64,000 nt of DNA from Nissolia schottii. Lineage: Eukaryota; Streptophyta; Magnoliopsida; Fabales; Fabaceae. The notes beneath the pieces are model-generated. The model worked only from the letters and a program-made list of their open reading frames with translations, made no database searches and was not told where the DNA came from. The translations under genes and the position numbers were made by a program. Below are positions 45,001-57,262 of the stretch, piece by piece. Where the stretch lies: NCBI GenBank assembly GCA_003254905.1, contig QANU01103765.1, positions 76,667 through 140,666 of the forward strand, given 5' to 3'. How positions within the stretch are numbered: position 1 is the first letter of the stretch; each line of letters opens with the position of its first letter.

Positions 45001-48000
45001 TCATTAAAAATAAATAAAATTAATTTTCCTTTATTTATAAATAAGAATTATTATAATATTTTTTGGTGGATAAAATTATTATAATATAATTAGCACTTGA
45101 AACTAAAATATATTTTACAAAATATAAATTTATAGAAGGGTTAATTAAGTTTTTAGTCCCTGTAATTTGAGAAAGTTTGGTTTTAATCCCTCTGTGTAAG
45201 TTTTAGTCCCTGAAAAATAGAAAAATTTGGTTTTAGTCCCTGTTAACGGTGGACAGGTAACGGTGCTGACGTGGCGCTTGACGTCGCTGACGCGGCTTGA
45301 CACGTGGACACGCCACGTAGGCGGAGCAGAGTTGTTTGGATCCAACCAATAACCCGACCCGACCCGATCCGACCCGCCCCGTTAAAAAAAAAAAACCCTA
45401 ATCTACCCACCNNNNNNNNNNNNNNNNTTTTTATTCAATTTGAAGTATAAGAAAAATATTTAACCATAAAATCAAATATTAATATTATTAAAATACTAAA
45501 TTTAAATAGCCCATATAAAATATGTTTTCTTAACTTTATATCTTTAAATACTTTTAATATATTGTTATTCTTTAATATTTTTTGAATATAATTATCATAT
45601 GATATTTTTTATATATTTATTTTAACTAATATTAAATATATTTATTAAAGTATATATTATTTTGAACTTTTATCTATCTCAGTAAATTTTCTTAATTATT
45701 CATCTTACGTATTAATTTAAATTTTTATATATTTAATGAATTTGAAAATAAAAATGAAAATGTACTTATTTTTAGTATTAGCATAAAATATATCTATATA
45801 TATGTATATATTTTCAAATATACATTAAGTTGTTGAAATTTTTTTAGGAGTTTAATCAATATTTATTGACGGTGTAAAGTTTTTTTATGCTGTTATTCAG
45901 TCAAATTATTCCATATACATGACTTTTCAAATAGTGACTGAGAGTTTCAACTAATTTTATTAATGTGACAAGATTTAATTAGATGACAATGTAAAAATAA
46001 TTTGCACTATCAATGCATAGTAATTAAACCCTCTTTTTAGTACTTGATGTCTTTAAGAATTTTTTTTTTAATCAAAATATGAATCAAATTAAGTTGAACA
46101 TTATTCCATAAAATAAATAAATAAATTATCAGTTAAATTTCATTTAAAGTATTATAATCAGTACAACAAATTTTTCAAATGAACTTATATATATAAATAT
46201 TAATTTAAACAAACAAAAAAACTCAATAGTAATTATATTTTAATTATAATTCTTTCATTTTAAATATATTACGATATTTCAAAAAATTATTTTAAAATAT
46301 TATTCGACCTCACACTTTTGATTAGAGTTCATTACATGGAAATTTTATCATGGGAACATATATGATATATGATGCCAACAATTGGTTGTATATCTGTTTG
46401 TATCAATTTCAGATACTAATTCTAATCTAAGATATTCTCACATGAGTTAGCATCATGTATGCTCCCATAATAAATTTCTTATGTGAGGTTGCAATGTTTT
46501 TTGTTTAGTTGGACCGAGCAAAAAATATTACACTTATAGTTACATTGGTTTATTTTGTGTTAAATAAATTTTAGCTATATATAATATTTAAATAATTTAA
46601 TCAATTTTTACAAAAATAAATAAATTTAATTAAATACTAAATATTTATATATTAAATTAAAACTATAAAAATAAATATTCAATTATGTCCATTCATCCCA
46701 CAGGAGAAACATCTAGTTATCTCTAACAAACTCTCATCGCTACAATGGATCAAAGTATTATAAAGGATCAAAGCATTACTTATTAATAAAAATTTAATGA
46801 AAGTGAATATTAAATTTAAGATTATAATGGTTTCCTAGCTTCTGATATAAGCTCTTTTTTTTTTGGCCTAAAATTGTAATATTTTTTTTATATTATTATA
46901 GTTAGTTTTTGTTTTTACCCGAACAATGCAACTTATTCCATGGATTTGATTCCTCCAAATTAAGAGGTGCTTTTCAATATTAAAATACATAATATTAATT
47001 AGAATTGAAAAATATTAATTAAATAAACTATTATATATATAATTTATCATGTAAATATTTTATATCATGAAATTTAAACTCTTATTTTTTTAATTAATGG
47101 ATATAATTATATAATTTATCCTCTAAAATATTCCTTATACTTTAAAGAGTCATATTTGTTGTATATAATTGACATATTTTCTTTGACTATATATATTGCA
47201 TGGGAGCATGGACATTGGTTTACGTATATAATGTGAGGTTGAGGAGTGGCCACACTTTTTTGTGCCTACATATCATAGAAATGATAGGATATAAGTTATT
47301 TGAAATAATTTTAGGTGAACCTCAAGGATAACCATGCTCGTATAGATGTGAGGTTTACCGTAACAAAGTTTATAGTGAACATTAAATTTTATGAGTGTAA
47401 TTATTTTAAAGTTATTTTAAATAATTATCACCATAGCATTAACCTATATTGGGGATGGTTTTAAATTTTAGCGAGTTGGAGCCCCCAACAAAGGTATAGC
47501 CAAAAAGGAATTTATTATCATGGACCACATGATGCGTGTCTCAAGTCTTGGATGGTGCCTTGAATCTTATTATTTTTAGCCCTCTTCTCTGCCTCACCCT
47601 TATTGTGTGGTCCTCGATCGTCAAAGTACTTTGGCTACATTTCGTTTTCTAAATATAACGAAGCCACTTTACCATCAATTTTTTTTATCTAAGATGTTGA
47701 ATGTTGGATATACGAGTTGTTGATATAGTGTCATAATTAATTTATATATATGATACCCATTAATTTGATGTGCGTGTGGCTATCTAACTAATTAAATAAC
47801 AAACAATTTACCTGAAGGCGGCAGTTGAACTTGGAGGGAGCCCAAATGGTCTTGGATCTGGCCCCATTGCTGGGCTGGGTCAACGTGGTAAGAGTCGGCT
47901 TGAGCTAATGGGTTATCCGGCTCAGTCACGGCTAACAAGTGAAAGTTGGAGTCAAGGTTGTTTGAGCCGACCCGAATGCCTTCAGACATCTCAAGCTGCA

Positions 48001-48430
48001 TTAGCTCGCTTGGCTCAGCCATGCTGCTGGAAGCGTTTGGCGTCGAGGCCAAGTGGGTGTTATGGCCCGTTTCATCCCCACAGCCTTCTTCTTCGTTGTC
48101 CTCTTCTAATTCGAATTCGTCTTCGTCTTCGTCCATGTTGTCTTGAATATTACTACTTGGATTATTCACCGCCTGTGGGTCTGCCACAGTACTGTACGTG
48201 AGGTGGTCGGACGAGGAAGTCGGATTGGAGGTGGAGTGCTCTGAAAGGGCAGGCTTCGTCGGCCGCGGCGGAGGGTGGTCAAAGTGGTGGTGCTCTGTGA
48301 AGAAACTCTTCACGTGTTGGATCAAGTTAAGGTCTTCTTGGACCTATAATAAACAAACAAATAAAGCATAAAAATATAAACTAAAAGAAAATACATATAC
48401 CGTCTACCACTTTGATTTTTTATAATTGAA

Positions 48431-48483
<53 letters not shown>

Positions 48484-50335
48484 GACCTAAAAAACTGACA
48501 TGTTGAACGTTAATTAAATGAAATCAGAATAATAATAATAATAATAACTTGTTAAGTGTTTGCTAAACATTTATAATTACCTTATCGGTTGTGCCAAACT
48601 CAACGACACCGTCCAATAGAGGAATGCACACCACGGTCTGTAGTTTTGCATGGCACAGAACATTATTGTAATTAAAACAATATATCATTTTGTTCATTTT
48701 TCTGTTTTGAATCACACACTTGAATGCATCGATTAAATTACATGTTAGAAGAATTCTTACCTGGATACGAGCACTCTATAGCGGTGGAAAATTTTGCCAT
48801 CATCGACAAAATAATGAGGGGGAAGAAAGAAGCTATAGTTAGTAATTAAATTACGTGCCAAAGGTTCATGCACGGTTAATATCATTTAATTATGGATAAA
48901 TCACCAATTTTAATTCATGAAATTCTTTTAAAGTTGTGTAGTTTAGCATTAAAATTTAATTATTGTATAAGCTAGTTTTAAAAGTACTCATAAATTGTGA
49001 TAGAAAAGAGTCAAGTCAACACAAATTTTGTAAATTTATAAACTAATTCATACCCAATGATTAACGTTAAAGTTTAAGTGAAAAATAATCTCATGCACGT
49101 AGTACTAAGTTGCAAAATTACTGAAGTAATCATTAAGAAGCATAAAGAACTGGTCAACAAAACCAAAAAGTCGAAAAGCTCTAGTACTATATGATCTTGA
49201 TGTATAATGGGCACTTTGATTTTTAAAACTATGATGAGTACTTAATTAATTATATGGTAATTAATTAATTGAGAGAGAAGGCACCTTTGCTAGAATAGCT
49301 CTGGAAAATGTTTTGCTGTCAACTTCGTTTGCACCAGTGAGCCATATATGTTTCCTCGTTGCATGTGCCTTTCCCGGCAACCTTATATATATACATATTA
49401 ATTAAATCATTCAGTAATAGTAATATGTCAAATTTAGAAAATAAAAAAAAACAAAAAATAAATAAATAACTCAATAATTATATTTTGATAGTCCTATAAT
49501 TAAGCTGCAATAATTGCACTAGTAGAACAACCTGTGCTGGCAGATTATAAACCAATAGACTAACTTGTGTACTTAAATGAGTTTTATTCTAAATTTAAAA
49601 TAACTTTTAATACAACAAAGTAAAATGATTTTTTGAAAAATTAAAAAAATGATAATTTTTTTTCGAAAATTATCTTTCCCAAGCTGCTCTAAAGTTAAAT
49701 CTAAGATAAATAAGCTTTAAATAAGTGAAACCAGGAGTAAGTCCAAAATTCATAATTGCAACACTGTAGCAACTTCTGCACCATATTGTCTTGTCTAGGC
49801 TATTACTATAACTAATTTACTTACAACATCATGGTGATGCGAATTTTCACTTTCTCCTTTTATTAAACTATGGTATCTAAAATATATTATTAAAAATTTG
49901 ATTAACTCAATTCGATCCGACTATAAGAATCTCCTAATGAGTTCTATTTATTCAGAGGGCATTGCAATTTACATTAAAAAAAATATATTAAACGATCAGA
50001 ATTTTATTGGTAGCATTTTTGTAGCAATACTTTCAATTTTTATATACACACACTACACTTTTGAGTCATTCAACCGTTCTCTTTGAATTTTTAACAAAAC
50101 TATGTGCCAACAATTCTATCAAATAATTCTAGCTATGTAGTGATTTTACTCTCTTACATTAATAACTACAAAGAACCTAAAGCAGTAGAAACACAATGAG
50201 TTACTTCATTTAGGAAACAATGCCAATCAACTTAGTTAGATCCCTAATGTAATAATTAACCCTATAGTATTCCTCCACTACTCAACACTATCAAACTTTT
50301 TTGTTATCATTATATCAATCATAGTATCTCTTAAA

Positions 50336-50398
<63 letters not shown>

Positions 50399-52472
50399 TC
50401 AGCCTGTATTGATCCTTTGTATCTTTGTATGCAAATATTGGACCAACCTAATATAAATTCTCATCCTATTCCCTCTTCCATGATTGGGAACCAATTAGGA
50501 AAAATATGCATGAATTTGGTAGCAGCAAGCATCAATCTTTATATTAAGACCAATTGATGTTATCCTCCCTGATTGGTGCCAAAAGGGTATGCGCAATTTT
50601 GGAGAAACTATAGGAATCTATGAAAACAAATAGCTATAATCAAAACTATAAAGGAGCCCTAATGTGTTTTCCAAAATGAAAAGGGCAGGGTGCGGACAAA
50701 ATAAAAACCTGGAGCGGACAAAGAAACAAGAAATAACAGAGAGAGAAAATTATTCATAGTATTAAAATGAATTGTGCTCTACTTAGTAATATAGTGACAT
50801 TTCAAATAAAAATTTAGATTGTACCACTAATAAAATATTAATCTATCCTTAGATAGAATATAATTAACTTAATAATCCATAACTCCACGATAATTAATTT
50901 CTCCACTTTAATGTCACGTTAGACCATACTCTAACTACCGATAAAGTCACATTTCATATAATTGTGTAACTTAGTAATATTTAAGTCAAATGCTGAGTTT
51001 TCACTTTATAAATGATTAGAATAAAATTCAATTTATCGGTTCACAAATATCTAATAATTTCTCGATAAAAAATCGTCAAAATTAAGAAATCTAGTGAATA
51101 AATTTATATGCTCCTGAATCAATAAAAGGTATTATCTGATTGTGTCTTATAAAAGGGTTCAAAAGTAGTGCATATACTTCTTCACTTTTTCACTTCACAT
51201 AAAGAAAAATGTTATGTTCGTACTCATTTTTGTGTGAGATACCATACCGACACACATATTTACCATTAAATACTATTTTTTTAAGTGTGAACCTTGTTAA
51301 GTTTTATCTAATGATAAATATGTGAGTCAATACAGTATCTTATATATAAATGAGTGCAAATAACGAAATTCTTTAAAAAAAAAATTCTTACTATATATCG
51401 AGGTCCAACTCACAAGGAAAAGAAGAGGGGGAAAAGTGTGATAGCAAAAACTTCCTAATGAAGATTGCTAGGAAACCCTTTTGGTTTTGTTTGTTTCTCA
51501 AAGTAAGAAACACAACACTGCCATTAGCAAGCCATACTCTTGAAGCATCAATAAATGCAACCCAACTAAAACAACTTGAGACCCAGCTCAGCAAAAATTC
51601 ACACAGAATATATTCCCCAAAACACATTGTAACACACACAAACTCTCTCAATATCACAATTTTTTTTGTCAGAATTCACAATTTTTGTGTAATGTATAAC
51701 TGCTCTTTCATGTACTTTCACTACAATGCAAAGAGAAGAAGAGGAATCTAAGAAAACTCATTGAATCTAGGATTGAAGAAATAAAGGCCCTCAACTACCT
51801 TTTTGGCAGAGACACAAAATTGATCAAATTGGCAAACATCTTTTTACCGCACTCTCTCTTCTAGCTTTTACAGCACCATACATCAGGTCCTTTCTTTGTT
51901 TTAATCTTTTTATTTTTAATGGAAGATTTAGTTTATGTTTTTATTTCTTATTTTCAACTTGTTGATTCATTTCTTGTTTCCATCATTCCTTTACGATAGA
52001 ATAATTCTTTCACAACATTTTGAAAATAGAAAATGTATCTAATAAATAAAAGAGTAAACCACTTTATTCTCTAGGTTAACAACATCAGTCATATTAGTTT
52101 TCGAGTTATATGAAAATGCATTCCTAAACTACTTTTTTAATCTCAGTAAAGTTAGTCCCTCTAAAAGACTAATTTAATCTAATTTTGACAATCTTAAAAA
52201 TCAAAAAGTGTATTTCCATAACTAGGGGTCTAATACGATATACGATCAATGCTGCCAATTCTAGAGACGTAAAAGTTTACTCTAAATAAAAGAAACCCAA
52301 AACCAAAACTCTTGAGAAATTAAAGTAACTTTTATTTCTACTAAAATTGTGTTGAAAATCAAATTCTTAATTTTTTGTTGAGAAAAATATAAATCAAATA
52401 AACCTTGTATACATGGAGATTGATTTTCAGTTTTTCACCCATGTTACTGTAAAATATTTTATATTAGCAACC

Positions 52473-52503
<31 letters not shown>

Positions 52504-54478
52504 NTATATATGACTTATGAAGTATCACTAGCATATATAAGAGTTAAACATTTTTAAAGATATGACAATATATAAATAGATACTTGTTTTTTTAAAAAAA
52601 TTATACTAAAAGTGCATTAAGAATTAATGTTTTTTTATTTGATATTTGTTTCGCTTTGCAATTCTTATTTTCTTGCTGGCGCTTTCATACATTTGAAGCT
52701 GCTGCTATTGCTTTAATTAAACTTAGCCACACTACACAGCCTCTGTGCCAGCCTGCATGCCTTACCAAAATGCACTTGTCACTGGCTATTGCATTCATTC
52801 ATTCATACTACAATGACCAACTTTCTAGCCAAACCTCCTTTATGAGAAAATGATTTATCACCCTTACAATTTAATTTCTCTTCCAAACAAATTAAGAAAA
52901 CAAAAAGCTAAGTCTTAGCTCAATTGGGTAGGCTTATTAAATTTCATTGCAACTATATATAGCCATTTAATTATTGCATTTTACCCTCACCCTTGTCTTC
53001 TTAGCCCCTTTCTCTTTCACTGAGGGGGTAGGAGGCTTTAAATTTCTTTTCACCCCCTCTTGACTAGTAAAAGCTATCCATCCTTTTATCTTCAAATGGA
53101 AATTTGGATTCATGGACTGAGAAACTATTTATATAGACAATGACCTTTCTGATGATCACATTCATGATCATACATAATTATATGCATAGGTCCTTGAGAT
53201 ATCAAATATAGCTCAAGCTTTGAAAAAATGTGCATTAATAACTAAGAGATTGATTGTGATGCAACGATAGTTTAAAATCTTTTACACTGTCATCTAATGA
53301 AAACCTCACAAAGATGTATGATTTTTGAAGTAATTAGAGAAAGTCAAATACTTTTGTTGATATAACAAGTTTTGATTAAATGCCAATGTAAAAAAAATTT
53401 ACATTGTCAGTGGATATAACAATTAAACTATAATAGCTAATTGGCAATAAATGCGAAGGGAAATTGATTTAGAATATAGTTTTCCAATTAAGTAAATATT
53501 GATCAAATTAATATAGCAAACAAATTTGCTAGTAATTAGTTATAATGCAATGACTAGAACAACTTGACTTACCCTACACCAGGAGGGAATGAGAATGAGA
53601 CACACATCAGATAGAACCATTCGGATTCGGTTAGGTCCTCCGGCGAGAGGGCGGCACAGGGCCGGCGAGTCGGCGGGTTAGTCTCGCCGGCGGACAGCGA
53701 CTCGTAGAGTTCCCTGAGCTGCTGGCTTCTCTGGAGAGACGCCTCCTCGGCACTAACCTCCATTGGTTGCACCGTCTTCCTAGTCTTAATTGCCCCATTG
53801 TAGTACCCATCACCCCAAACCAAAGTCCTAAATAAACATACATATACAAATCCTATAATAAAATTTCAATAATTCTATAGCCTTAATATATACAATTACA
53901 TTAGCAATACCAATCTTCTAAGTGACATGTTGATTTTAAACATCAACTTTAAACTTTTGTATTCGGTTCAAGATCAAGAAAAAAATATCACCAAAAAAGC
54001 TAATACACACATATTTGTGTTATTACTAGAACTTAGAATCATGTAACCATAACAAAATAGAAACCAAAAAGCATTATATAGTCGGAATTAATGCGTGTGT
54101 GAATTAAAATTATAATCATGAAACCAAAATACAAAATGAAAAAAAAAAAAAAGACAAAAGAAACTAAGAAGCATTGTAGTGTTATACACATATACATAGC
54201 AAATACACACATATTAGCTAGAACTTGGAATCATGCAACCAAAAAAATATAAATTTAAAAGGACAAGAAAGAAACCAAGAAGCATCAGAGGAGAATAATC
54301 TTATATATATTTTAACTAATTATAGTGAGAAGATTAAATTGAAGCAAAAAATAAAATAAAATAAAATTACGTACACTTGCTGAGGACAAAGTTGCCAGAA
54401 AAGGCTATAGGTCCACTGAACAGATTGCACCGCAGCCTGCAACATGCTTTGAAGCCTATTCCCTAGTGGCGCAGCCAT
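42055..54478 (-). CDS. TT8: TT8-type bHLH transcription factor, 672 aa
   Basis: Seven coding exons: 54478-54375, 53827-53573, 49381-49285, 48775-48761, 48637-48581, 48343-47812 and 43013-42055, 2019 nt with frame kept. TT8 is the bHLH partner of R2R3-MYB and WD40 proteins in the nuclear MBW complex that turns on late flavonoid genes (anthocyanin and proanthocyanidin). The N-terminal MYB-interacting region carries SVQWTYSLFWQLCPQQ and WGDGYYNGAIKTRK. PGKAHATRKHIWLTGANEVD and the SARIQ microexon follow. An acidic stretch (about residues 245-265) and the bHLH (about 483-533) come next. The basic region NHVLAERRRREKLNERF has the H-E-R residues for E/G-box binding. A C-terminal ACT-like dimerisation region ends the protein. 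Introns 2 and 6 are 4.2 and 4.8 kb, full of AT-rich repeats. The bHLH sequence favours TT8 over GL3/EGL3. Confidence 0.94.
44351..44550. repeat. 120-bp-spaced direct repeat in TT8 intron 6
   Basis: About 80 bp starting ATTAGTGTTA at 44352 recurs, with scattered differences, at 44472. Both copies end in ACACTATTTATTG. A second pair, built on CATGACATTTTCATAAATTT, sits near 44717 and 44807. These look like local duplications in very AT-rich intron DNA. Confidence 0.6.
45138..45427. mobile_element. Mutator-like element end inside TT8 intron 6, cut by a gap
   Basis: GGGTTAATTAAG followed by repeated 'TTTTAGTCCCTG' phrases and a GC-rich part (GACGTGGC, CACGTGGACACGCCACG) is the common end of non-autonomous Mutator-like elements in legumes. 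It stops at a 16-base run of N (45412-45427), so its true length in the genome is unknown. The GACCCGACCCGA run before the gap is low complexity. Confidence 0.5.
48434..48481. repeat. (TA)n microsatellite in TT8 intron 5
   Basis: About 24 TA units lie roughly 90 bp upstream of the exon beginning at 48343 (between it and 48581). Such a run is likely to be length-variable. Confidence 0.9.
49382..53572. other. TT8 intron 2, long and repeat-poor
   Basis: Besides the compound microsatellite and a (TA)n run with an unknown base (52476-52511), the intron shows no coding domain. A more balanced stretch at about 51400-51760 has a frame without recognisable product. A SINE-like A-box (TAGCTCAATTGG, 52916-52927) lacks a downstream B-box. 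Confidence 0.5.
50339..50393. repeat. (TA)n(GA)n compound microsatellite in TT8 intron 2
   Basis: About 14 TA units pass directly into about 13 GA units. It lies in the 4.2-kb second intron. Confidence 0.9.
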
Positions 54479-54552
54479 TCTTCCCTTCCAACAACAAGCT
54501 TTTGCACCGCCAAGCTTCCTTTTTTTTTTTTAATATTCTATTATTTCCCTGA

Positions 54553-54577
54553 AATAATAATAATAATAATAATAATA

Positions 54578-54616
<39 letters not shown>
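54553..54616. repeat. (AAT)n joined to (ATT)n, a perfect inverted microsatellite
   Basis: About nine AAT units run into about twelve ATT units, with the switch near 54579. The two arms are complementary and can form one long hairpin. It lies about 75 bp upstream of the TT8 ATG, inside the 5' UTR if the TATA box at 54861-54870 is used. Confidence 0.85.
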
Positions 54617-54860
54617 TTTATAATCTCTATATCTCCCTCAAAAACACACCAAAAAGTGGGACAGTGGGGAGGGGGTGGAGGGTTTGTTTTGTGTGTTTGG
54701 TGATGTGAGCTGAAAATCAAAGAACCTTTAATCTACCCCCAATAATAATAATAATAATAAATAAATAAATAAATAGAAATTGAGAGAGAAAGAAGGTTGG
54801 GGGGGGGGGAGGATTAAGTTCTAAGGAGAGAAGAGAAGGCAGTATATTAAGAAGACTAGC

Positions 54861-54870
54861 CTTTATATGT
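54861..54870 (-). promoter_or_regulatory. Possible TT8 TATA box
   Basis: The minus strand reads ACATATAAAG about 385 bp upstream of the ATG. It would give a 5' UTR of roughly 350 nt containing several microsatellites. It is the best match I see, but a shorter leader from another start is possible. Confidence 0.35.
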
Positions 54871-55667
54871 TTGTGCTTTGTTGTGAGTGAGAGAGAGAGA
54901 GAGAATTACAAAGAAAAAGGAGAGAGGCTTTTAAAAAGGGTGTATGACTTTGAGGTGGATACGCGAGCTATCCAAGAAAATACTATGCACCATCTTTGTA
55001 AGATGAGAATATTGATCCCAAGAACGTTTGTTGGATTAGTAAAACAAAAATAATTGAGAGAGAGAGAGAGATAAAGTTTGATAGGAGAAGAGAGAAATTA
55101 TTAGATGATAGAATACTAATTGAATTACAATTTCTTTTTTTTATTATTATTAAATCACTTGTTAAAAAATTTGACTAATTTAACTCGAACTAATTATAGA
55201 TTTATAAAGGAAATAAGGGTCTTTGAATAATTCTTTTTCATCCTTAAGGTTCAAACTTAAAACCATTGATTAAGAAAAAAAATGTGTCACTTTGCCTAAG
55301 TACCCCACGTTAATATTAATGAACTATATTTTGATAATTTATAAAATGACATTTCAGATAAATATATAAGTTAATGATAAAAAAAATACTTAATTTTTTT
55401 TTCTTCGATAAGTGGAAGGTCTTCTTATTCATAAGCACTCCAAACTGGATAAACACACACAATAAGAAACTCTCAAATCTTAACAAATCTCATTATCTAA
55501 AGTATTTTATTCTTCCCCAAAACTTAATAATGCTCAACAAAATTAAAAAAAAAAAAACTTCATTAAAAATCTCTAAAAAAAAATGTAATGGACAAAAATA
55601 AAAATCACTTTAACTTTTAGGGAAAGAGACGTTTGGGTATATAAACATAGATAATAATACAAGAGAA

Positions 55668-55692
55668 GAGGAGAGGAGAGGAGAGGAGAGGA
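55668..55692. repeat. (GAGAG)n purine microsatellite
   Basis: Repeated GGAGA units sit next to the GC-richer block upstream of TT8. Other GA runs lie at about 54885-54903 and 55055-55070, and a G9 tract near 54801-54809. Confidence 0.8.
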
Positions 55693-55694
55693 TG

Positions 55695-55800
55695 TTTTGA
55701 CCGGTTGGTGTCTACCTGACAGTTTTTGGCTATGTCCCTGTGAGGCTGAGAAAGCGTGTCTTTGTGGTTTTGTTAGCTGTGTCATTTTTCAGACCGTGCA
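55695..55800 (-). promoter_or_regulatory. GC-richer block upstream of TT8 with an MYB-type AC element
   Basis: This block stands out from AT-rich surroundings. On the minus strand 55709-55701 reads ACCAACCGG, containing ACCAACC, the AC element bound by R2R3-MYB proteins of the kind that partner TT8. Known TT8 genes are autoregulated by their MBW complex. The block is about 1.2 kb upstream of the ATG. A role as a TT8 control element is inference. Confidence 0.35.
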
Positions 55801-56853
55801 TGGTTCTTTTGGAGATATCATGAGATTAAGAGAAATTTTTACCTCTACAAAGTGTGGTCTGAAATATGTTTTTGGCTATATACAAAATAATATTTAATTT
55901 AATCATCACGAAAAATAAGTTTATATATATATATTTATATTTATTGCTTAAGACTAATGTTTTTATTGCATAATCAAGATCGTCTTCTCCACAATATTTT
56001 ATTCTTTTTTTTTTAATCAAATTGAAGTCTTCCTTCTAAAATTGGAATATGCTTTTATCATTAAGTTTGGTCTAATTAACAACACGCTTTACAACCACAC
56101 AATTTTTTTTGATGAGATTAATGAAATGATTGGCTAGGTGGGCACCACTAATCAACAATGGACCAATCACCTGCTTGATCATAAATTCTCAATCCATAAA
56201 TCTTTTTAATGGAAGACTAACCATGTATAAAGCAAGCTTGCAAAGTGACCTTTTAGCTCTGAAAATCTATGATCAGGATTCAGGAGGGAATACAAAAAAA
56301 TTTAAGTAGAAAAGGGACAAGATTAAACCTGTATAACAGAAAAATTAATACTGTTTATATGTGTACAGAGAGAGAGAGAGAAATATACTGCTGTACTAAA
56401 AAAATCAATACAAAATATTTCTATGTTCAATATAAACAATACACATGTTAAATATAAATATAAAATTAAATATATACGTTGGGATTGTCAAAAATGGTGA
56501 TGCGACATGAAGTAAAGGGTGACTTAGGAAAGAATGGTGATAAGAAATAGAGCGACAAAAGGATAACTGCATGCGAAAAGAGAAGTGATAAGTCGTTGAT
56601 GGATATATTGGTGACTCAAATAGTGAATAGAAGGCTTACCTAGAACTTTATTGGTGACTCAAATGGTGATGCAATTCACACTCTAGTTCTTTACCTAGAT
56701 CTTTATAATGACTTGTCCTTCTACATTTTTTTTTAATTTGGGCCATCAATTAATATGTTTGAATAGATATATTTAATATAAAAAGAAAAAGACTAAGCGA
56801 GAACATGACACAACCTCTTTTCTGCCCTTTCCTCGACTAATGGGAATGATAAA
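55801..56853. other. Intergenic DNA between TT8 and the copia element, nothing seen
   Basis: AT-rich DNA with no coding domain. A GTGATGCGACATG / GTGACTTAGG stretch near 56495-56700 has mildly repetitive wording but no defined ends. Confidence 0.5.
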
Positions 56854-56858
56854 AATAC

Positions 56859-57082
56859 TAATAGTGTATGTACACTTTTAACTTAATGGTTAGTTAGTTA
56901 GTTGTTGATTAGTTAGAGTTAGTTAAGCCAGCTTGCTTCCTACACAAGCAACTGCTCTATGTATAAATGGCACAATGCCATCTGAATACAATTCAACTTC
57001 TTCTTTCTCAAACTCTCTCTCATTTTGTTTTCCATCTCTTTACTTGTTGCACAAGCTTATGGTTGCAGAACGAATTCCATTA
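56859..57082 (+). repeat. 5' LTR of the young copia element
   Basis: It starts TAATAGTGTATG and ends ATTCCATTA. A TATA-type box (ATGTATAAATGG) lies near 56957-56968. The terminal TAAT and ATTA are inverses of each other. Confidence 0.9.
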
Positions 57083-57090
57083 TGGTATCA
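57083..57090 (+). other. Primer-binding site
   Basis: TGGTATCA follows the 5' LTR with no gap. It matches the 3' end complement of plant initiator methionine tRNA, the usual copia primer. The bases after it diverge from the longer consensus. Confidence 0.8.
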
Positions 57091-57262
57091 TTCGCTTACA
57101 TGCTTCCACCCTCAACTTTCTTTCTCGTTTTTCCTCATCCCTGCCACGATGTCTCTGGTTGCCGCTGAAGTGAGGTAAGTCAGTTTCATTCACTTTCTTG
57201 CACTTTCCTGCACTTTCCTACATTTTCTTGGAGACCTTTTCCTGCATTTTCTGCTCACGGTT

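Noticed and set aside
45145-45345. Minus-strand frame in TT8 intron 6
   Set aside because: It lies wholly inside the Mutator-like end and has no recognisable domain.
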